Positions 21,969 through 31,773 are shown, counted from the first letter of the stretch. The stretch is 64,000 nt of DNA from Bacillus sp. SD075 (GCF_017355165.1 NZ_JADILK010000003.1:62001-126000); one strand, 5' to 3'. Notes: a model not told the origin generated them from the sequence alone. A program made the numbers and translations.

Positions 21969-22733
21969 TCAAATCTTTAGATCTTGCATCGTGTTTCTTA
22001 ATTTATATATCGCTTTCGAGTGAATTTGGGATATCCTGGACGTGGATAGGCTCATCACTTGTCCGATTTCGGTTAATGTCAGTTCTTCTTTATAAAAAAG
22101 CTGTAAAACCAGCTGTTCTTTTTCATTAAGGGTTTCTATGACTTTGGCTAATTCCACATACAGTTCTTCCCTTAACACATGTTCCTCAGGTAAATCCGCC
22201 TTTTCATCTTTAATATGAAAATTCGCGCTTTCTTTATCGTCATCTTGAGGATTTTCATCCATTGATAGTACATTGGCAAAGAAATTCTCATTCAATGCAG
22301 CATACACTTCATCTTCCGGGATATTCAATTCGGCGGCAATCTCATTGAGTGAAAGGTTCCTCATGTATTCCTGCTCCAGCTTTTCTATTGCAGATTCAAT
22401 TTTCTTGGCTTTATCTCTTGCACTCCGTGGAAGCCAATCCTCTTTTCTTAGTCCATCTAAAATAGCACCCCGAATTCTAAATGAAGCATATGTGTCAAAC
22501 TTCAGGTCACGCTTCGTATCAAAACGTTCCAGGGCATCGAATAACCCCATCATCCCTAAACTCCTTATATCATCCCGGCTCACATTTTTAGGAAGACTTA
22601 CTGAAATACGTTGAACATGGTACGATACGAGAGGTATGTATTTCTTTACCAAAATGTCCCCGGCTAGCGGATCTCTGCAATCCACCCAATTTTTCCAACA
22701 TAACTGCTCTTCTTCGATGGTCAGATGAGACAT
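21969..22733 (-). CDS. sigD: RNA polymerase sigma factor SigD (FliA type)
   Basis: Alternative sigma factor for flagellin, motility, chemotaxis and autolysin genes. The 254 residues show region 2 with IRSLGMMGLFDALERFD and KFDTYASFRIRGAILDGLR, region 3, and region 4 with LTLTEIGQVMSLSTSRISQIH. A frame extends 27 codons upstream, but the AGGAGG just before MSHLTIEEE sets the start. It is the penultimate major gene of the operon, where expression depends on transcription reaching it. A near-perfect palindrome lies just upstream. Confidence 0.96.
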   Translation of the reverse strand: MSHLTIEEEQLCWKNWVDCRDPLAGDILVKKYIPLVSYHVQRISVSLPKNVSRDDIRSLGMMGLFDALERFDTKRDLKFDTYASFRIRGAILDGLRKEDWLPRSARDKAKKIESAIEKLEQEYMRNLSLNEIAAELNIPEDEVYAALNENFFANVLSMDENPQDDDKESANFHIKDEKADLPEEHVLREELYVELAKVIETLNEKEQLVLQLFYKEELTLTEIGQVMSLSTSRISQIHSKAIYKLRNTMQDLKI

Positions 22734-22830
22734 TGGACATCCTCCTAACATTGTTATACAATTTGTAATCAAAACGGCCCCAAAGCCATAAATGCAATAA
22801 TAATACGGTTGCAAGTGTCCCTGTCATATT

Positions 22831-22851
22831 TTTGGCTTTTCAAAAGCCAAA
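22831..22851. repeat. 21-bp near-perfect palindrome between cheD and sigD
   Basis: Arms 22831-22840 and 22842-22851 are exact reverse complements around one central base, immediately after the cheD stop. No U tract follows on the minus strand, so it is not a standard terminator. It may act as an mRNA processing or stability hairpin, or as a protein site. Confidence 0.6.
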
Positions 22852-22858
22852 TCCGATC

Positions 22859-23362
22859 CTATATGTTTTTAGTCCCTTTTGTAACAGTCCGTATATTTAG
22901 CAAACAATCATTTAAATTGAATTCAATCGTTCTTCCGCAATTCCCGCCAACATCTTCGGCAACGACTTTAATGCGCAAGTCAGATAACTCTTTCCGGACA
23001 GCTTCCACATTCCGGGGCCCTATTCTCATTAAATCCCCTCCGGAGGCAAATTGAAACATTTGCGCTCCGCCAGCCAACTTCGCTTTTAGGAATGGCATTC
23101 TTGCACCTCCTTTTACTAAGCTCTGCACTAATTCCCTTATCGCCGTATCTGCAAATTTGGCAGCGTTTATCTGCCCCGATTTAGCTAGTGAAGAGTCAGG
23201 CAGCATGATATGGGCCAAACCTGCAATTTCTTTTTTTTCATCATAAATCACAACACCAACACACGACCCCAGCCCGGTGGTACGAATCGTATAAGGAGGT
23301 TTTATTATATTCATTCCCGCTATTCCAACCTTAACAACCTGTACCTTTAACAATTCAGTCAT
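22859..23362 (-). CDS. cheD: Chemoreceptor glutamine deamidase CheD
   Basis: Deamidates receptor glutamines and stimulates CheC phosphatase. The 167 residues carry TTGLGSCVGVVIYD with the catalytic Cys, LAHIMLPDS with the catalytic His, and AKLAGGAQMF. The open frame extends 45 hydrophobic codons back into cheC, but the family begins near MTELLKVQVV, with GGGAGTG upstream. It overlaps cheC by 8 bases, consistent with coupled synthesis of the CheC-CheD pair. Confidence 0.95.
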   Translation of the reverse strand: MTELLKVQVVKVGIAGMNIIKPPYTIRTTGLGSCVGVVIYDEKKEIAGLAHIMLPDSSLAKSGQINAAKFADTAIRELVQSLVKGGARMPFLKAKLAGGAQMFQFASGGDLMRIGPRNVEAVRKELSDLRIKVVAEDVGGNCGRTIEFNLNDCLLNIRTVTKGTKNI

Positions 23363-23993
23363 TAGGTGACACTCCCAAAGCGGAAAAAATAATATCAAAA
23401 AATCCGGGATCAGGTAATAGAAAGAAATGACCATAAATGGAGTCAGCAAAAAGCTGGTCTTTTTCAAGTACAGTATCAATGACGATGGCTGCGTCACTTA
23501 CTTGAGATAATTCCATTAATCCGTAACTAATCAATGCCCCTGCCATATCGATGCTCAAGGATGGCACGGATGGATAGATATTCAATCGGGTGAAATCAGA
23601 AAGGGAAGAGAGATAGGATCCCGATAAGATATTCCCTAATTCCTGAAGGCAAGAGAGTGCCAATTCAGTATAAGGTGCGGAATCTATCAAAAAGGTTTCA
23701 TCACCAATCATCTTACGAATCAAGTATTCAGCTACAGGTAGCGAAAGGATAAAAAACATACTCCCTGAAGCATCACCTTCTATTCTAAGGAAAACGCTGG
23801 CAACGATGTGATCGGACCCGCCAGCCATTTCCATCATTTCATCAAAGGAAACGATTCGGACGTTAGGAACATTCATATCAATTTTCCTATCAAGGATGGC
23901 AGAAAGCGCAGTTGCTGCGTTCCCGGCACCTATATTTCCGATTTCCTTCAAAATATCGAGTTGAAGAGGGTTGATTTTCTCAATGAACGACAT
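23355..23993 (-). CDS. cheC: CheY-P phosphatase CheC
   Basis: Dephosphorylates CheY-P in complex with CheD. The 212 residues hold the two CheC/CheX/FliY phosphatase motifs: LKEIGNIGAGNAATAL (about 15-30) and CLQELGNILSGSYLSS (about 114-130), both with the E-x2-N pair intact. AAGGAT precedes the ATG. It is 4 bp after cheW and overlaps cheD. Confidence 0.95.
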   Translation of the reverse strand: MSFIEKINPLQLDILKEIGNIGAGNAATALSAILDRKIDMNVPNVRIVSFDEMMEMAGGSDHIVASVFLRIEGDASGSMFFILSLPVAEYLIRKMIGDETFLIDSAPYTELALSCLQELGNILSGSYLSSLSDFTRLNIYPSVPSLSIDMAGALISYGLMELSQVSDAAIVIDTVLEKDQLFADSIYGHFFLLPDPGFFDIIFSALGVSPND

Positions 23994-23997
23994 ATCA

Positions 23998-24453
23998 TTA
24001 TCCTTCTATTAACATATTTTCAGTCATTTCTAGACGTAAGGCCTTCTCCAAATTAATTAGGACGAGCAGCCGCTTTTCAATTTTAGCCACTCCGCTAATG
24101 TATTCTGAAGCCATATGTCCCACAACTTCAGGCTGAGGTTCGATACTCTCCATTGGAATATCCAAAACATCATTGGCTGAGTCAACTATTAACCCAACTT
24201 CCATATCATCCAGAATGACGATGATAACCCTTGTTGATTCATCGTATTCCACCTCTTCGAAACCAAAACGAACCCGTAAATCAATAATTGGAGTGATTAC
24301 ACCCCTTAAATTTATGACACCCTTAACAAATTTAACAGCCTTTGGAACTCTGGTAATATGCAGTAGCTTTTCGATACCACTTACCTTATCCACAGGAATC
24401 GCATATTCTTTATCCTTAATTTGAAATACGATTACTTTCATATCCTGCGACAT
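23998..24453 (-). CDS. cheW: Chemotaxis coupling protein CheW
   Basis: Scaffold linking receptors to CheA. Single CheW domain of 151 residues with the KVIVFQIKDKEYAIPVDKV opening and VKGVINLRGVITPIIDLR typical of the family. AAGGAGGGG precedes the ATG. A 107-bp gap, unusually long for this operon, separates it from cheA. Confidence 0.95.
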   Translation of the reverse strand: MSQDMKVIVFQIKDKEYAIPVDKVSGIEKLLHITRVPKAVKFVKGVINLRGVITPIIDLRVRFGFEEVEYDESTRVIIVILDDMEVGLIVDSANDVLDIPMESIEPQPEVVGHMASEYISGVAKIEKRLLVLINLEKALRLEMTENMLIEG

Positions 24454-24476
24454 CTATTCCCCTCCTTTTAAAAATC

Positions 24477-24560
24477 TCATGATGATTGCGAAGTCTTGAT
24501 GAAATCTGAAGCGACACGTTCGAACCAACGTCCCATCATCCTGCCCCATTTATCTATCAT
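24477..24560 (-). CDS. Possible 27-residue small ORF between cheA and cheW
   Basis: An ATG directly abuts the cheA TGA and opens a 27-codon frame rich in Arg, Trp and Lys (MIDKWGRMMGRWFERVASDF), potentially amphipathic. There is no separate ribosome binding site; translation would have to be coupled to cheA termination. It fills most of the cheA-cheW gap. It may be chance. Confidence 0.2.
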   Translation of the reverse strand: MIDKWGRMMGRWFERVASDFIKTSQSS

Positions 24561-26603
24561 TCAATGAATCAATGTGTTGCAATCTATGATTAAAGCAACT
24601 TGACCATCACCAAGTATCGTTGCCCCCGATATTGCAAATGCACTGGTTAAATAATTCCCTAGTGATTTCAGCACGATTTCCAGCTGCCCGATAAATGAAT
24701 CAACGACTAATCCTGCTAACTTATCCCCTTTTCGTACAATGACCACAGAGAAGGACTCTTCTTCTTCCTGACTGATAGGCACTTCAAATATATCTTTCAA
24801 GAACAGAAGCGGTAGAACCTTCCCCCTGAAGTCAATAACTTGTTGATTATGGGCATTCATGATATCTGCTTTTTTTATGATTGCTGTTTCTATGATGGAA
24901 GAAAGCGGTATGGCATATTTTTCGTTTTGGATTGCAACCAGCATGACAGAAATAATGGACAATGTAAGCGGAAGCTGAATAAGGAAGATGGATCCTTCAT
25001 TCTCTTTGGAATCGATCGTGACAGATCCACCGAGGGACTCAATAGTATTTTTAACCACATCAAGCCCCACACCGCGTCCAGATACATCTGAAATGGTTTC
25101 CGCTGTTGAGAAACCAGAAGCGAATATCAGTTCATAGATTTGCTTATCCGTTAGGGTAACGGCAGTTTCCTTAGTTAATATCCCATTGGATAGCGCCTTG
25201 TTCAGGACTCGGTCTTTATTGATGCCTGCACCGTCATCCTCGATTTCAATGAAAACATGATTGCCGCTGTGATATGCTTTTAACAGGATTTTACCTTCTT
25301 CATTCTTTCCTTTCGCCAAACGTTCTTCAGGTGTTTCAATTCCATGATCCATGGCGTTTCTTAATAAATGGACGAGCGGATCACCGATTTCATCAATGAC
25401 TGTTCGATCAAGTTCCGTTTCAGCACCCTTGATTTCCAAATTGACTTTCTTGTTTAAATCCCTTGCCAATTGACGAACCATTTTAGGAAAACGGTTGAAT
25501 ACAGTTTCCACGGGCACCATCCGCATGTTCAATACGATTGTTTGTAAATCACTTGTTATACGGGACATTCTTTCAACTGTTTCATGCAATTCTTGATTAT
25601 CCAAATCACTAGAAATTTGGTCAAGCCTGCCTCTATCGATTACTAGTTCCTCGAATAAGTTCATTAATATATCAAGACGCTCAATGTTCACCCGAATGGT
25701 TTTGCTGGATGCCAGCTTAACGGGTGCCTGTTTTCTCTTTTCATCATTATCAGTTGGAAGCAAAGCATTATTTCTCTCTTGTTCCGGAATTTCAGCAACT
25801 TTATCCTCTGTAGAATTGGCTGCATGCCGCAAGCCTTCAAGATCTAGGGCATTTATAGCAACTTGATCCACTTCGGAAACCTTCATAATTTTTTTCTTTA
25901 TCTCTTCACCCGATTCTGTAGTTACCATCGTGACCGTAAATTGCTGATCGAATTGTTCTTCTTCCAAAAGTTCGACGGGTGGGTTTGACTTGATCACTTC
26001 ACCTGACTTTTCAAGCACCTCGAAAACCATAAACACCCGGGCAGCTTTTAAAAGACAGTTCTCACGCAACCTTATCGAAATTTCGAAGCTGTTAAAGCCT
26101 TGATCTTTGGACTGCTGAAGTACTGTCCATTCAAATTCATCGTACTCTCCCCCAGTCATTTCCTCTTTTTCAAGGACGGCAGAAGCTGCTGCAATCTCTG
26201 TAATGGTGGAAGAAACGGGCGACTCCCCTTTTTCAATCATTTCTAGCTTACGGACAACCCCAGTCACATTTCTTTTTCCATCTCCACCTTCAGCAATGGA
26301 CATGACCATCGCCTCTAAATCATCAACCGCTAGAAATATCACGTCAAACAATTCAGGAGAAAGAGCGATTTGACTGTTTCGGATCGCATCCAACACATTC
26401 TCCATTTTATGAGTTAAATTGGCTAGATCCTCATACCCCATAGTTGCCGACATCCCTTTTAACGTATGGGCGGAACGAAAGATTTCGTTTACGATCGAGA
26501 GGTCTTCCGGGTTCTTTTCGAGTACCAGCAACTGTTCGTTGCACGTTTGAAGATGTTCTTTACTTTCTTCTATAAATACCTCTAAATACTGATTCATATC
26601 CAT
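24561..26603 (-). CDS. cheA: Chemotaxis histidine kinase CheA
   Basis: Receptor-controlled kinase for CheY and CheB. The 680 residues contain the P1 phosphotransfer domain with RSAHTLKGMSATMG (His46), a P2 region, the dimerisation helices, the catalytic domain (HLLRNAMDHGIETPEER, ending with GRGVGLDVV) and a C-terminal CheW-like P5 domain ending DGQVALIIDCN. GGAGGTG precedes the ATG. It lies 21 bp after cheB. Confidence 0.97.
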   Translation of the reverse strand: MDMNQYLEVFIEESKEHLQTCNEQLLVLEKNPEDLSIVNEIFRSAHTLKGMSATMGYEDLANLTHKMENVLDAIRNSQIALSPELFDVIFLAVDDLEAMVMSIAEGGDGKRNVTGVVRKLEMIEKGESPVSSTITEIAAASAVLEKEEMTGGEYDEFEWTVLQQSKDQGFNSFEISIRLRENCLLKAARVFMVFEVLEKSGEVIKSNPPVELLEEEQFDQQFTVTMVTTESGEEIKKKIMKVSEVDQVAINALDLEGLRHAANSTEDKVAEIPEQERNNALLPTDNDEKRKQAPVKLASSKTIRVNIERLDILMNLFEELVIDRGRLDQISSDLDNQELHETVERMSRITSDLQTIVLNMRMVPVETVFNRFPKMVRQLARDLNKKVNLEIKGAETELDRTVIDEIGDPLVHLLRNAMDHGIETPEERLAKGKNEEGKILLKAYHSGNHVFIEIEDDGAGINKDRVLNKALSNGILTKETAVTLTDKQIYELIFASGFSTAETISDVSGRGVGLDVVKNTIESLGGSVTIDSKENEGSIFLIQLPLTLSIISVMLVAIQNEKYAIPLSSIIETAIIKKADIMNAHNQQVIDFRGKVLPLLFLKDIFEVPISQEEEESFSVVIVRKGDKLAGLVVDSFIGQLEIVLKSLGNYLTSAFAISGATILGDGQVALIIDCNTLIH

Positions 26604-26624
26604 ACAATCTCACACCTCCACGTG

Positions 26625-27722
26625 TTAACAATAGCTTATTATCGCTTTAGCTATTTCCTCTACATCCTCTATGCTATCTATTAACTTGGTATTGATTGCC
26701 GCCTTAGGCATACCAAAAACGATCGATGTCTCCTGTGATTCGGCTATCGCTTTTAATGGACCCTTTTGTTTAAGCTTGGTAAGTCCCATTGACCCGTCCA
26801 TCCCCATTCCGGTCATGATGATGGCTATTTTCGCAAAATCATTCATTTCACTTACCGATTCAAATAAAACATCAACCGACGGACGATGTCCATTACGCAA
26901 TTCGGATTGATCCAAAAGGATTGCCCAGCTCATTCCGACTTTCCTCACTTTCAAGTGAAAACCTCCAGGTGCGATGTAGGCGACACCTTTATGAATCAGT
27001 TCTCCGTCTTCAGCTTCCTTCACTTTAATCTTACATAATGAATTCAGGCGTGTTGCCAAGGATTTTGTGAAACCGGGGGGCATATGCTGAACAATGAGTA
27101 TGGGAGCATCTATTCCTTCTGGGAGTCCTGTCAAAACGGTCTGCAGAGCTCTCGGTCCACCTGTTGATGCACCGACGACTATTATATTTCTATGCCCATA
27201 TGACCATTTTTTTTTATTTTTTACGTTATTTAACGATTCAATTGAATCTATTTTACTATATTTTCCCCAAACGGATGGACTTCTTTCCATATTCCTCGCA
27301 TTTTTTTTCAGTTTGTGAACATTTGCCCTGCTGGCAGCCATAACTTTTTCATTGAGTTCTATCTTTATTTTATGTAAATCCAAAGAAATGGCACCCGAAG
27401 GTTTAGCGACAAAGTCAAAGGCTCCACTGTTCATGGCGGCAAATGTATTTTCCGTTCCTTTTTTCGTTGTGCTTGATAACATAACTACAGCGGTTGGACA
27501 TTCATTCATGATCCGTTTTAATGCTTCCAATCCGTCCATAATCGGCATTTCCACATCCAAAGTCACGACATCGGGTTTTAAAGCCTTTATTTTGTCTATG
27601 GCATCTCTTCCATTCCTGGCAGTCCCGATTACTTCCACCCTGCTATCTTCTGCTAAAAACTCTGAAATCAACTTTCTCATAAACGCAGAATCGTCCACTA
27701 TCAGCACTTTTACTTTACCCAT
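26625..27722 (-). CDS. cheB: Chemotaxis protein-glutamate methylesterase CheB
   Basis: Demethylates and deamidates chemoreceptors for adaptation. The 365 residues comprise an N-terminal receiver domain (Asp56 in TLDVEMP), a linker rich in Lys and Asn (about 130-175) and a C-terminal esterase with GASTGGPRAL (Ser186), QHMPPGFT and TGMGMDG forming the catalytic triad. The frame extends to a TTG at 27743, but MGKVKVLIVDDS is the natural receiver start. Its ribosome binding site (GTAGG) is weak; the start overlaps no longer with flhG under this choice. Confidence 0.94.
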   Translation of the reverse strand: MGKVKVLIVDDSAFMRKLISEFLAEDSRVEVIGTARNGRDAIDKIKALKPDVVTLDVEMPIMDGLEALKRIMNECPTAVVMLSSTTKKGTENTFAAMNSGAFDFVAKPSGAISLDLHKIKIELNEKVMAASRANVHKLKKNARNMERSPSVWGKYSKIDSIESLNNVKNKKKWSYGHRNIIVVGASTGGPRALQTVLTGLPEGIDAPILIVQHMPPGFTKSLATRLNSLCKIKVKEAEDGELIHKGVAYIAPGGFHLKVRKVGMSWAILLDQSELRNGHRPSVDVLFESVSEMNDFAKIAIIMTGMGMDGSMGLTKLKQKGPLKAIAESQETSIVFGMPKAAINTKLIDSIEDVEEIAKAIISYC

Positions 27723-27732
27723 ATTAGGAGAC

Positions 27733-28599
27733 CTACTTTCCAAAAAAATATCTCTTCATATTTTGGAGGAAATGGCTTTTTTGCAAAGTCAATTCTTCAC
27801 CAAATGAATGATTTGCATATCTCGAGGCGATATCCATAATGGCTTTGGATACATCAGCTTCAGAATCAAAAAGGAGAAAGGGCATTTGTCTAGTAACAGC
27901 TTTGAGTACGGTTCTATCATCTGGCAAATACCCTAGTGCTACAGTTTCCAAACCCAAAAATTTCACCAGTGCATTTTGGAGCCGCTTAATCGATTCTTTG
28001 CCGTCCTTACTCGTTAAAACACGATTGCAAACTAGAAACAATGGAATCTCGTTATTTACTGAATGAATATATTTCATTGCGGAATATGCATCCATTATAG
28101 AAGTAGGCTCAGGCGTCGTGATAACGACTAATTCATCCACACATAACAAAAATTTCATAGAATCCTGACTGATGCCTGCACCCATATCAAATAAGATATA
28201 ATCGTAATTCGCCAATAATAAACTGAATTCCTCATTAAAACGAGTATACTTATCTTCATCAAGTGAAAAGAGATTCGCCACCCCTGTTCCACCTGTAATG
28301 ATTGAAATATTTCCTGGTCCTGCCATGATGATATCCTTCAAACTACAATCTTTTTCAAAAAAATCAATAATACTGCAGGGCGAGTGCTCCCCGATCAAAA
28401 TATCAATATTCCCCATACCGATATCCATGTCGAACAACAGTACTTTTTTGCCTCTTTGGGATAAGGCAATGGAAAAATTCAAAGAAAAGTTTGATTTTCC
28501 CACCCCACCTTTACCGCTTAAAATGGCAATCGTTTTGGCCATTGATTGATTTTGGCGGGCTTCCAATCTTCTTCGTAAATTCTCAGCTTGATCTTTCAT
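27733..28599 (-). CDS. flhG: MinD-like ATPase FlhG (YlxH)
   Basis: ParA/MinD-family ATPase that controls flagellar number and placement, activates FlhF GTPase and interacts with the C-ring proteins. From the chosen ATG it has 288 residues: an N-terminal basic segment with DQAENLRRRLE (FlhF-activating region in homologues), deviant Walker A SGKGGVGKS near 28-36, DMDIGMGN and DMGAG motifs, and an amphipathic C-terminal end. It overlaps flhF by 17 bases. A TTG five codons upstream is an alternative start. Confidence 0.94.
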   Translation of the reverse strand: MKDQAENLRRRLEARQNQSMAKTIAILSGKGGVGKSNFSLNFSIALSQRGKKVLLFDMDIGMGNIDILIGEHSPCSIIDFFEKDCSLKDIIMAGPGNISIITGGTGVANLFSLDEDKYTRFNEEFSLLLANYDYILFDMGAGISQDSMKFLLCVDELVVITTPEPTSIMDAYSAMKYIHSVNNEIPLFLVCNRVLTSKDGKESIKRLQNALVKFLGLETVALGYLPDDRTVLKAVTRQMPFLLFDSEADVSKAIMDIASRYANHSFGEELTLQKSHFLQNMKRYFFGK

Positions 28600-29740
28600 A
28601 TTTTTTAGCCCCAAAAGCCGTTTCCAATAGCAATGATGATGTGGCTATTTCAATATCGTCCGGCACATTCTGTCCATCTGTTATATAGGCGACTCCTAAT
28701 TTATGAGTGTGTATAAAATTGAATACCGACCCAAAAGTGGAAGTTTCGTCCGCTTTTGTAAAAATGACCTGTTTAATCGGTATGGTAGCAAACTGTCGAT
28801 AAATATCTTCCATATCCTTTTGTTTAGAAGTCAATGACAAAACTAAATAGGTTTCCATCTCATCTGTAAAATGGATGATTTCATTAAGATCCTTAACATA
28901 TTGCGGGTTACGGAAATTCCTTCCGGCCGTATCAATAAAAACAAAATCATAATGGGAGAACCGTTCAGCCGCCCTTTTGAAGTCTTCCAAATTATATGCG
29001 ACTTCAATTGGAACGTTTAAGATCTTGGCATATGTCTTAAGTTGATCTATTGCAGCAATCCTGTACGTATCCGTCGTAATGAAAGCCACCTTTTTATCAT
29101 GCTTAAGCATGGTTTCCGCAGCTACTTTTGCCAGGGTCGTTGTCTTTCCCACACCTGTTGGGCCAACAATATTAATATACTTTTTTCGCAGCCCGGGTTT
29201 TCCATTTTCAACCTTTTCCAAAATAGCAAGCATGGTTTCTTCCAACCAAACTTGAACCTCTTCATCAGTGGCTTTTTGTTTAAAAACGAACCATTTTTCA
29301 AGTAATTCATCCATGATTTGAGACCTAAGTGATATTTCCACTTCCTGATCGGTTAGGTATTCGTGGATTTTCTGCAGTTTCCCCGGAAATTTTATATCAG
29401 GTGAATAGATTTGCAAACTACTTAGCATACCCTTCAAACCTTCGATTTCCTTTAATAAGTCTGTACTTTCCCTATTGCCTTTATCAGGTCCAGGGGCATG
29501 TCTTGCGATTTCCAGCTTGGATGGCAACTTCTTCGATTTTTGTTTGGTTACGTTTTGGATAGGCTGGGACACGGGGTCTATGGCTGCAATGATTTCAATA
29601 TTCCTCTTTTTGAATAATCCTAAGAAACCACCAGTATATACAGCCTTTGAGCTTAAGATTATAGCATCACTGCCTAGTTCCTCCCTTATTCGCTTCATTG
29701 CCTCGTTCATTGATGGTGCCAAATATTTCTTTATCTTCAA
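28583..29740 (-). CDS. flhF: SRP-type GTPase FlhF
   Basis: Signal-recognition-type GTPase that sets the position of flagellar assembly. The 385 residues have a B domain (KKYLAPSMNEAM), an N domain and a C-terminal G domain with [31 protein letters not shown] and TKADE. The start is TTG at 29740, supported by a GGTGG box 8 bases before and by alignment with the family's MKIKKY-type start. It overlaps the flhA stop. Confidence 0.95.
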   Translation of the reverse strand: MKIKKYLAPSMNEAMKRIREELGSDAIILSSKAVYTGGFLGLFKKRNIEIIAAIDPVSQPIQNVTKQKSKKLPSKLEIARHAPGPDKGNRESTDLLKEIEGLKGMLSSLQIYSPDIKFPGKLQKIHEYLTDQEVEISLRSQIMDELLEKWFVFKQKATDEEVQVWLEETMLAILEKVENGKPGLRKKYINIVGPTGVGKTTTLAKVAAETMLKHDKKVAFITTDTYRIAAIDQLKTYAKILNVPIEVAYNLEDFKRAAERFSHYDFVFIDTAGRNFRNPQYVKDLNEIIHFTDEMETYLVLSLTSKQKDMEDIYRQFATIPIKQVIFTKADETSTFGSVFNFIHTHKLGVAYITDGQNVPDDIEIATSSLLLETAFGAKKYERSS

Positions 29741-31773
29741 TTGAAATTCACCACCCCTACACTTTGTACTTCTACATTAGATTCAAGTTCATTGTATGAA
29801 AGAATCGGTACATTAGGAAAATAACGTTCAGTTAATTGCCGGGCATACATCCTCACTGCTGGAGAGCAGAGTAAGATCGGTTGGTGATCCATTAGGGTCA
29901 GCTCTTCCAATTTGGCTGCAATAGCCTCCAATATGGATTGAGATATAGTTGGATCCAATGATAAAAAATTACCATGTTCGGTTTGCTGTACACTATCCGC
30001 GATGGTCTTTTCCACTTTCCCCGATAATGTTATGACTTTAATTCTATTTTCATCCGAAATAAAAGAATTCGTTATTTGTCTGGCTAAATTCTGCCTTACA
30101 TATTCAGTAAGCAAATCTGTGTCAGTCGATAACTTGCCATAATCAGCAAGTGTTTCGAAAATGATAGGTAAGTTCCTTATTGAAACTTTTTCCTTCAATA
30201 ATTTTGCCAATACCTTTTGTACATCTCCTATAGACAAAGGATTCGGAGTGACTTCCTCTACTAATATAGGTGCCGATTCGTGGAGATGGTCAATCAATTG
30301 TTTCGTTTCCTGCCTGCCCAATAATTCGTGCGCATTGGCCTTTATGACTTCCGTCAAGTGAGTGGAAACAACACTTGGCGGGTCTACAACTGTATAATCC
30401 AACATCTCTGCATGTTCTTTCATATCATCCGTGATCCACTTGGCCGGTAAACCGAAAGAAGGTTCTATCGTATCGATTCCTTCTATTGAATCATCCTCCA
30501 TCCCTGGACTCATGGCCAAGAAATGATTAAGGAGCAATTCCCCCTTTGCCATGACACTTCCTTTAATCTTCAGGCGATACTCATTGGGATTCAACTGAAT
30601 GTTATCACGTATTCTGACGACAGGGATCACGAGCCCCAATTCAATTGCAAGCTGCCTGCGGATCATGACGACCCTGTCCAGCAGGTCTCCCCCTTGATTG
30701 GGATCCGCAAGCGGAATCAATCCATATCCAAACTCAAATTCGATAGGGTCGACACTTAAAAGGTTAACGACGCTTTCTGGACTTTTCATTTCATCAGTTT
30801 CCAGCACTTCTTCCATTTCTTGTATTTCACTTTCGTCCTGCTTCGGTATCCTTGAAATTGTATACCCTCCAATGACTAATAAAGCAGCAATCGGAATGGT
30901 GAATAAGTCGGCAATGGGAGTGAATAACCCTAAAAGGAAAATGGTTGCTGCTGTTAGGTAAAGCATTTTGGGAAATTGAAATAACTGTTCAACAATATCC
31001 GCTCCGAGATTTCCATTCGAGGCTGCCCGGGTTACGACTATTCCCGTAGCTGTAGAAATCAATAAAGCAGGAACCTGACTCACGATACCGTCACCAACCG
31101 ATAACATGGAAAAATGGACAGCTGATTCTCCAAAGCTCATGTCCAATTGCATGACGCCAATGATCATACCGAAAATCAAGTTAATGATGACAATGATGAT
31201 GCCGGCTATCGCATCCCCTTTAACAAACTTACTCGCTCCATCCATGGATCCATAAAAGTCTGCTTCGTTACTAATTTTTTCCCTTCTGGCACGTGCTTCG
31301 TTTTCGGAGATCATTCCAGCATTTAAATCTGCATCTATGGCCATCTGTTTCCCTGGCATCGCATCGAGCGTAAACCTCGCCGCTACCTCGGAGACCCGTT
31401 CGGAACCTTTCGTGATGACGATGAAATTGATGATGACCAATATGATGAATACAACTAATCCTACAAGCACGTTGCCGCCGACTACAAACGACCCAAAGGT
31501 TTCTACAACTCCTCCAGCATCACCGTAGGTCAAAATGGCACGAGTCGTCGAAACATTCAACCCCAGTCTGAACAATGTCAGTAAAAGGAGCAGGGAAGGA
31601 AAGATTGAAAATTCGAGGGGTTCTTTCATATTCATCGTAGTCAATAGAACCAGCAATGCAAGAGAGATATTTAAAAGGAGTAAAATACTTAACAACCATG
31701 TTGGCAATGGAATGACCAACATGGCAACGATCATGATGACGCTCGATATAACGATTAAATCCCTTGCCCGCAT
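29737..31773 (-). CDS. flhA: Flagellar export gate protein FlhA
   Basis: Ring-forming export gate component of the flagellar type III system. The 678 residues comprise eight N-terminal transmembrane helices, the cytoplasmic FHIPEP-type loop (VSEVAARFTLDAMPGKQMAID around 140) and the C-terminal domain that docks chaperone-substrate complexes. GGAGAG precedes the ATG. It follows flhB by 40 bp and overlaps flhF. Confidence 0.97.
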   Translation of the reverse strand: MRARDLIVISSVIMIVAMLVIPLPTWLLSILLLLNISLALLVLLTTMNMKEPLEFSIFPSLLLLLTLFRLGLNVSTTRAILTYGDAGGVVETFGSFVVGGNVLVGLVVFIILVIINFIVITKGSERVSEVAARFTLDAMPGKQMAIDADLNAGMISENEARARREKISNEADFYGSMDGASKFVKGDAIAGIIIVIINLIFGMIIGVMQLDMSFGESAVHFSMLSVGDGIVSQVPALLISTATGIVVTRAASNGNLGADIVEQLFQFPKMLYLTAATIFLLGLFTPIADLFTIPIAALLVIGGYTISRIPKQDESEIQEMEEVLETDEMKSPESVVNLLSVDPIEFEFGYGLIPLADPNQGGDLLDRVVMIRRQLAIELGLVIPVVRIRDNIQLNPNEYRLKIKGSVMAKGELLLNHFLAMSPGMEDDSIEGIDTIEPSFGLPAKWITDDMKEHAEMLDYTVVDPPSVVSTHLTEVIKANAHELLGRQETKQLIDHLHESAPILVEEVTPNPLSIGDVQKVLAKLLKEKVSIRNLPIIFETLADYGKLSTDTDLLTEYVRQNLARQITNSFISDENRIKVITLSGKVEKTIADSVQQTEHGNFLSLDPTISQSILEAIAAKLEELTLMDHQPILLCSPAVRMYARQLTERYFPNVPILSYNELESNVEVQSVGVVNFN

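Noticed and set aside
22734-22814. N-terminal extension of sigD
   Set aside because: The frame reads through the sigD Shine-Dalgarno itself; the family begins at the ATG at 22733.
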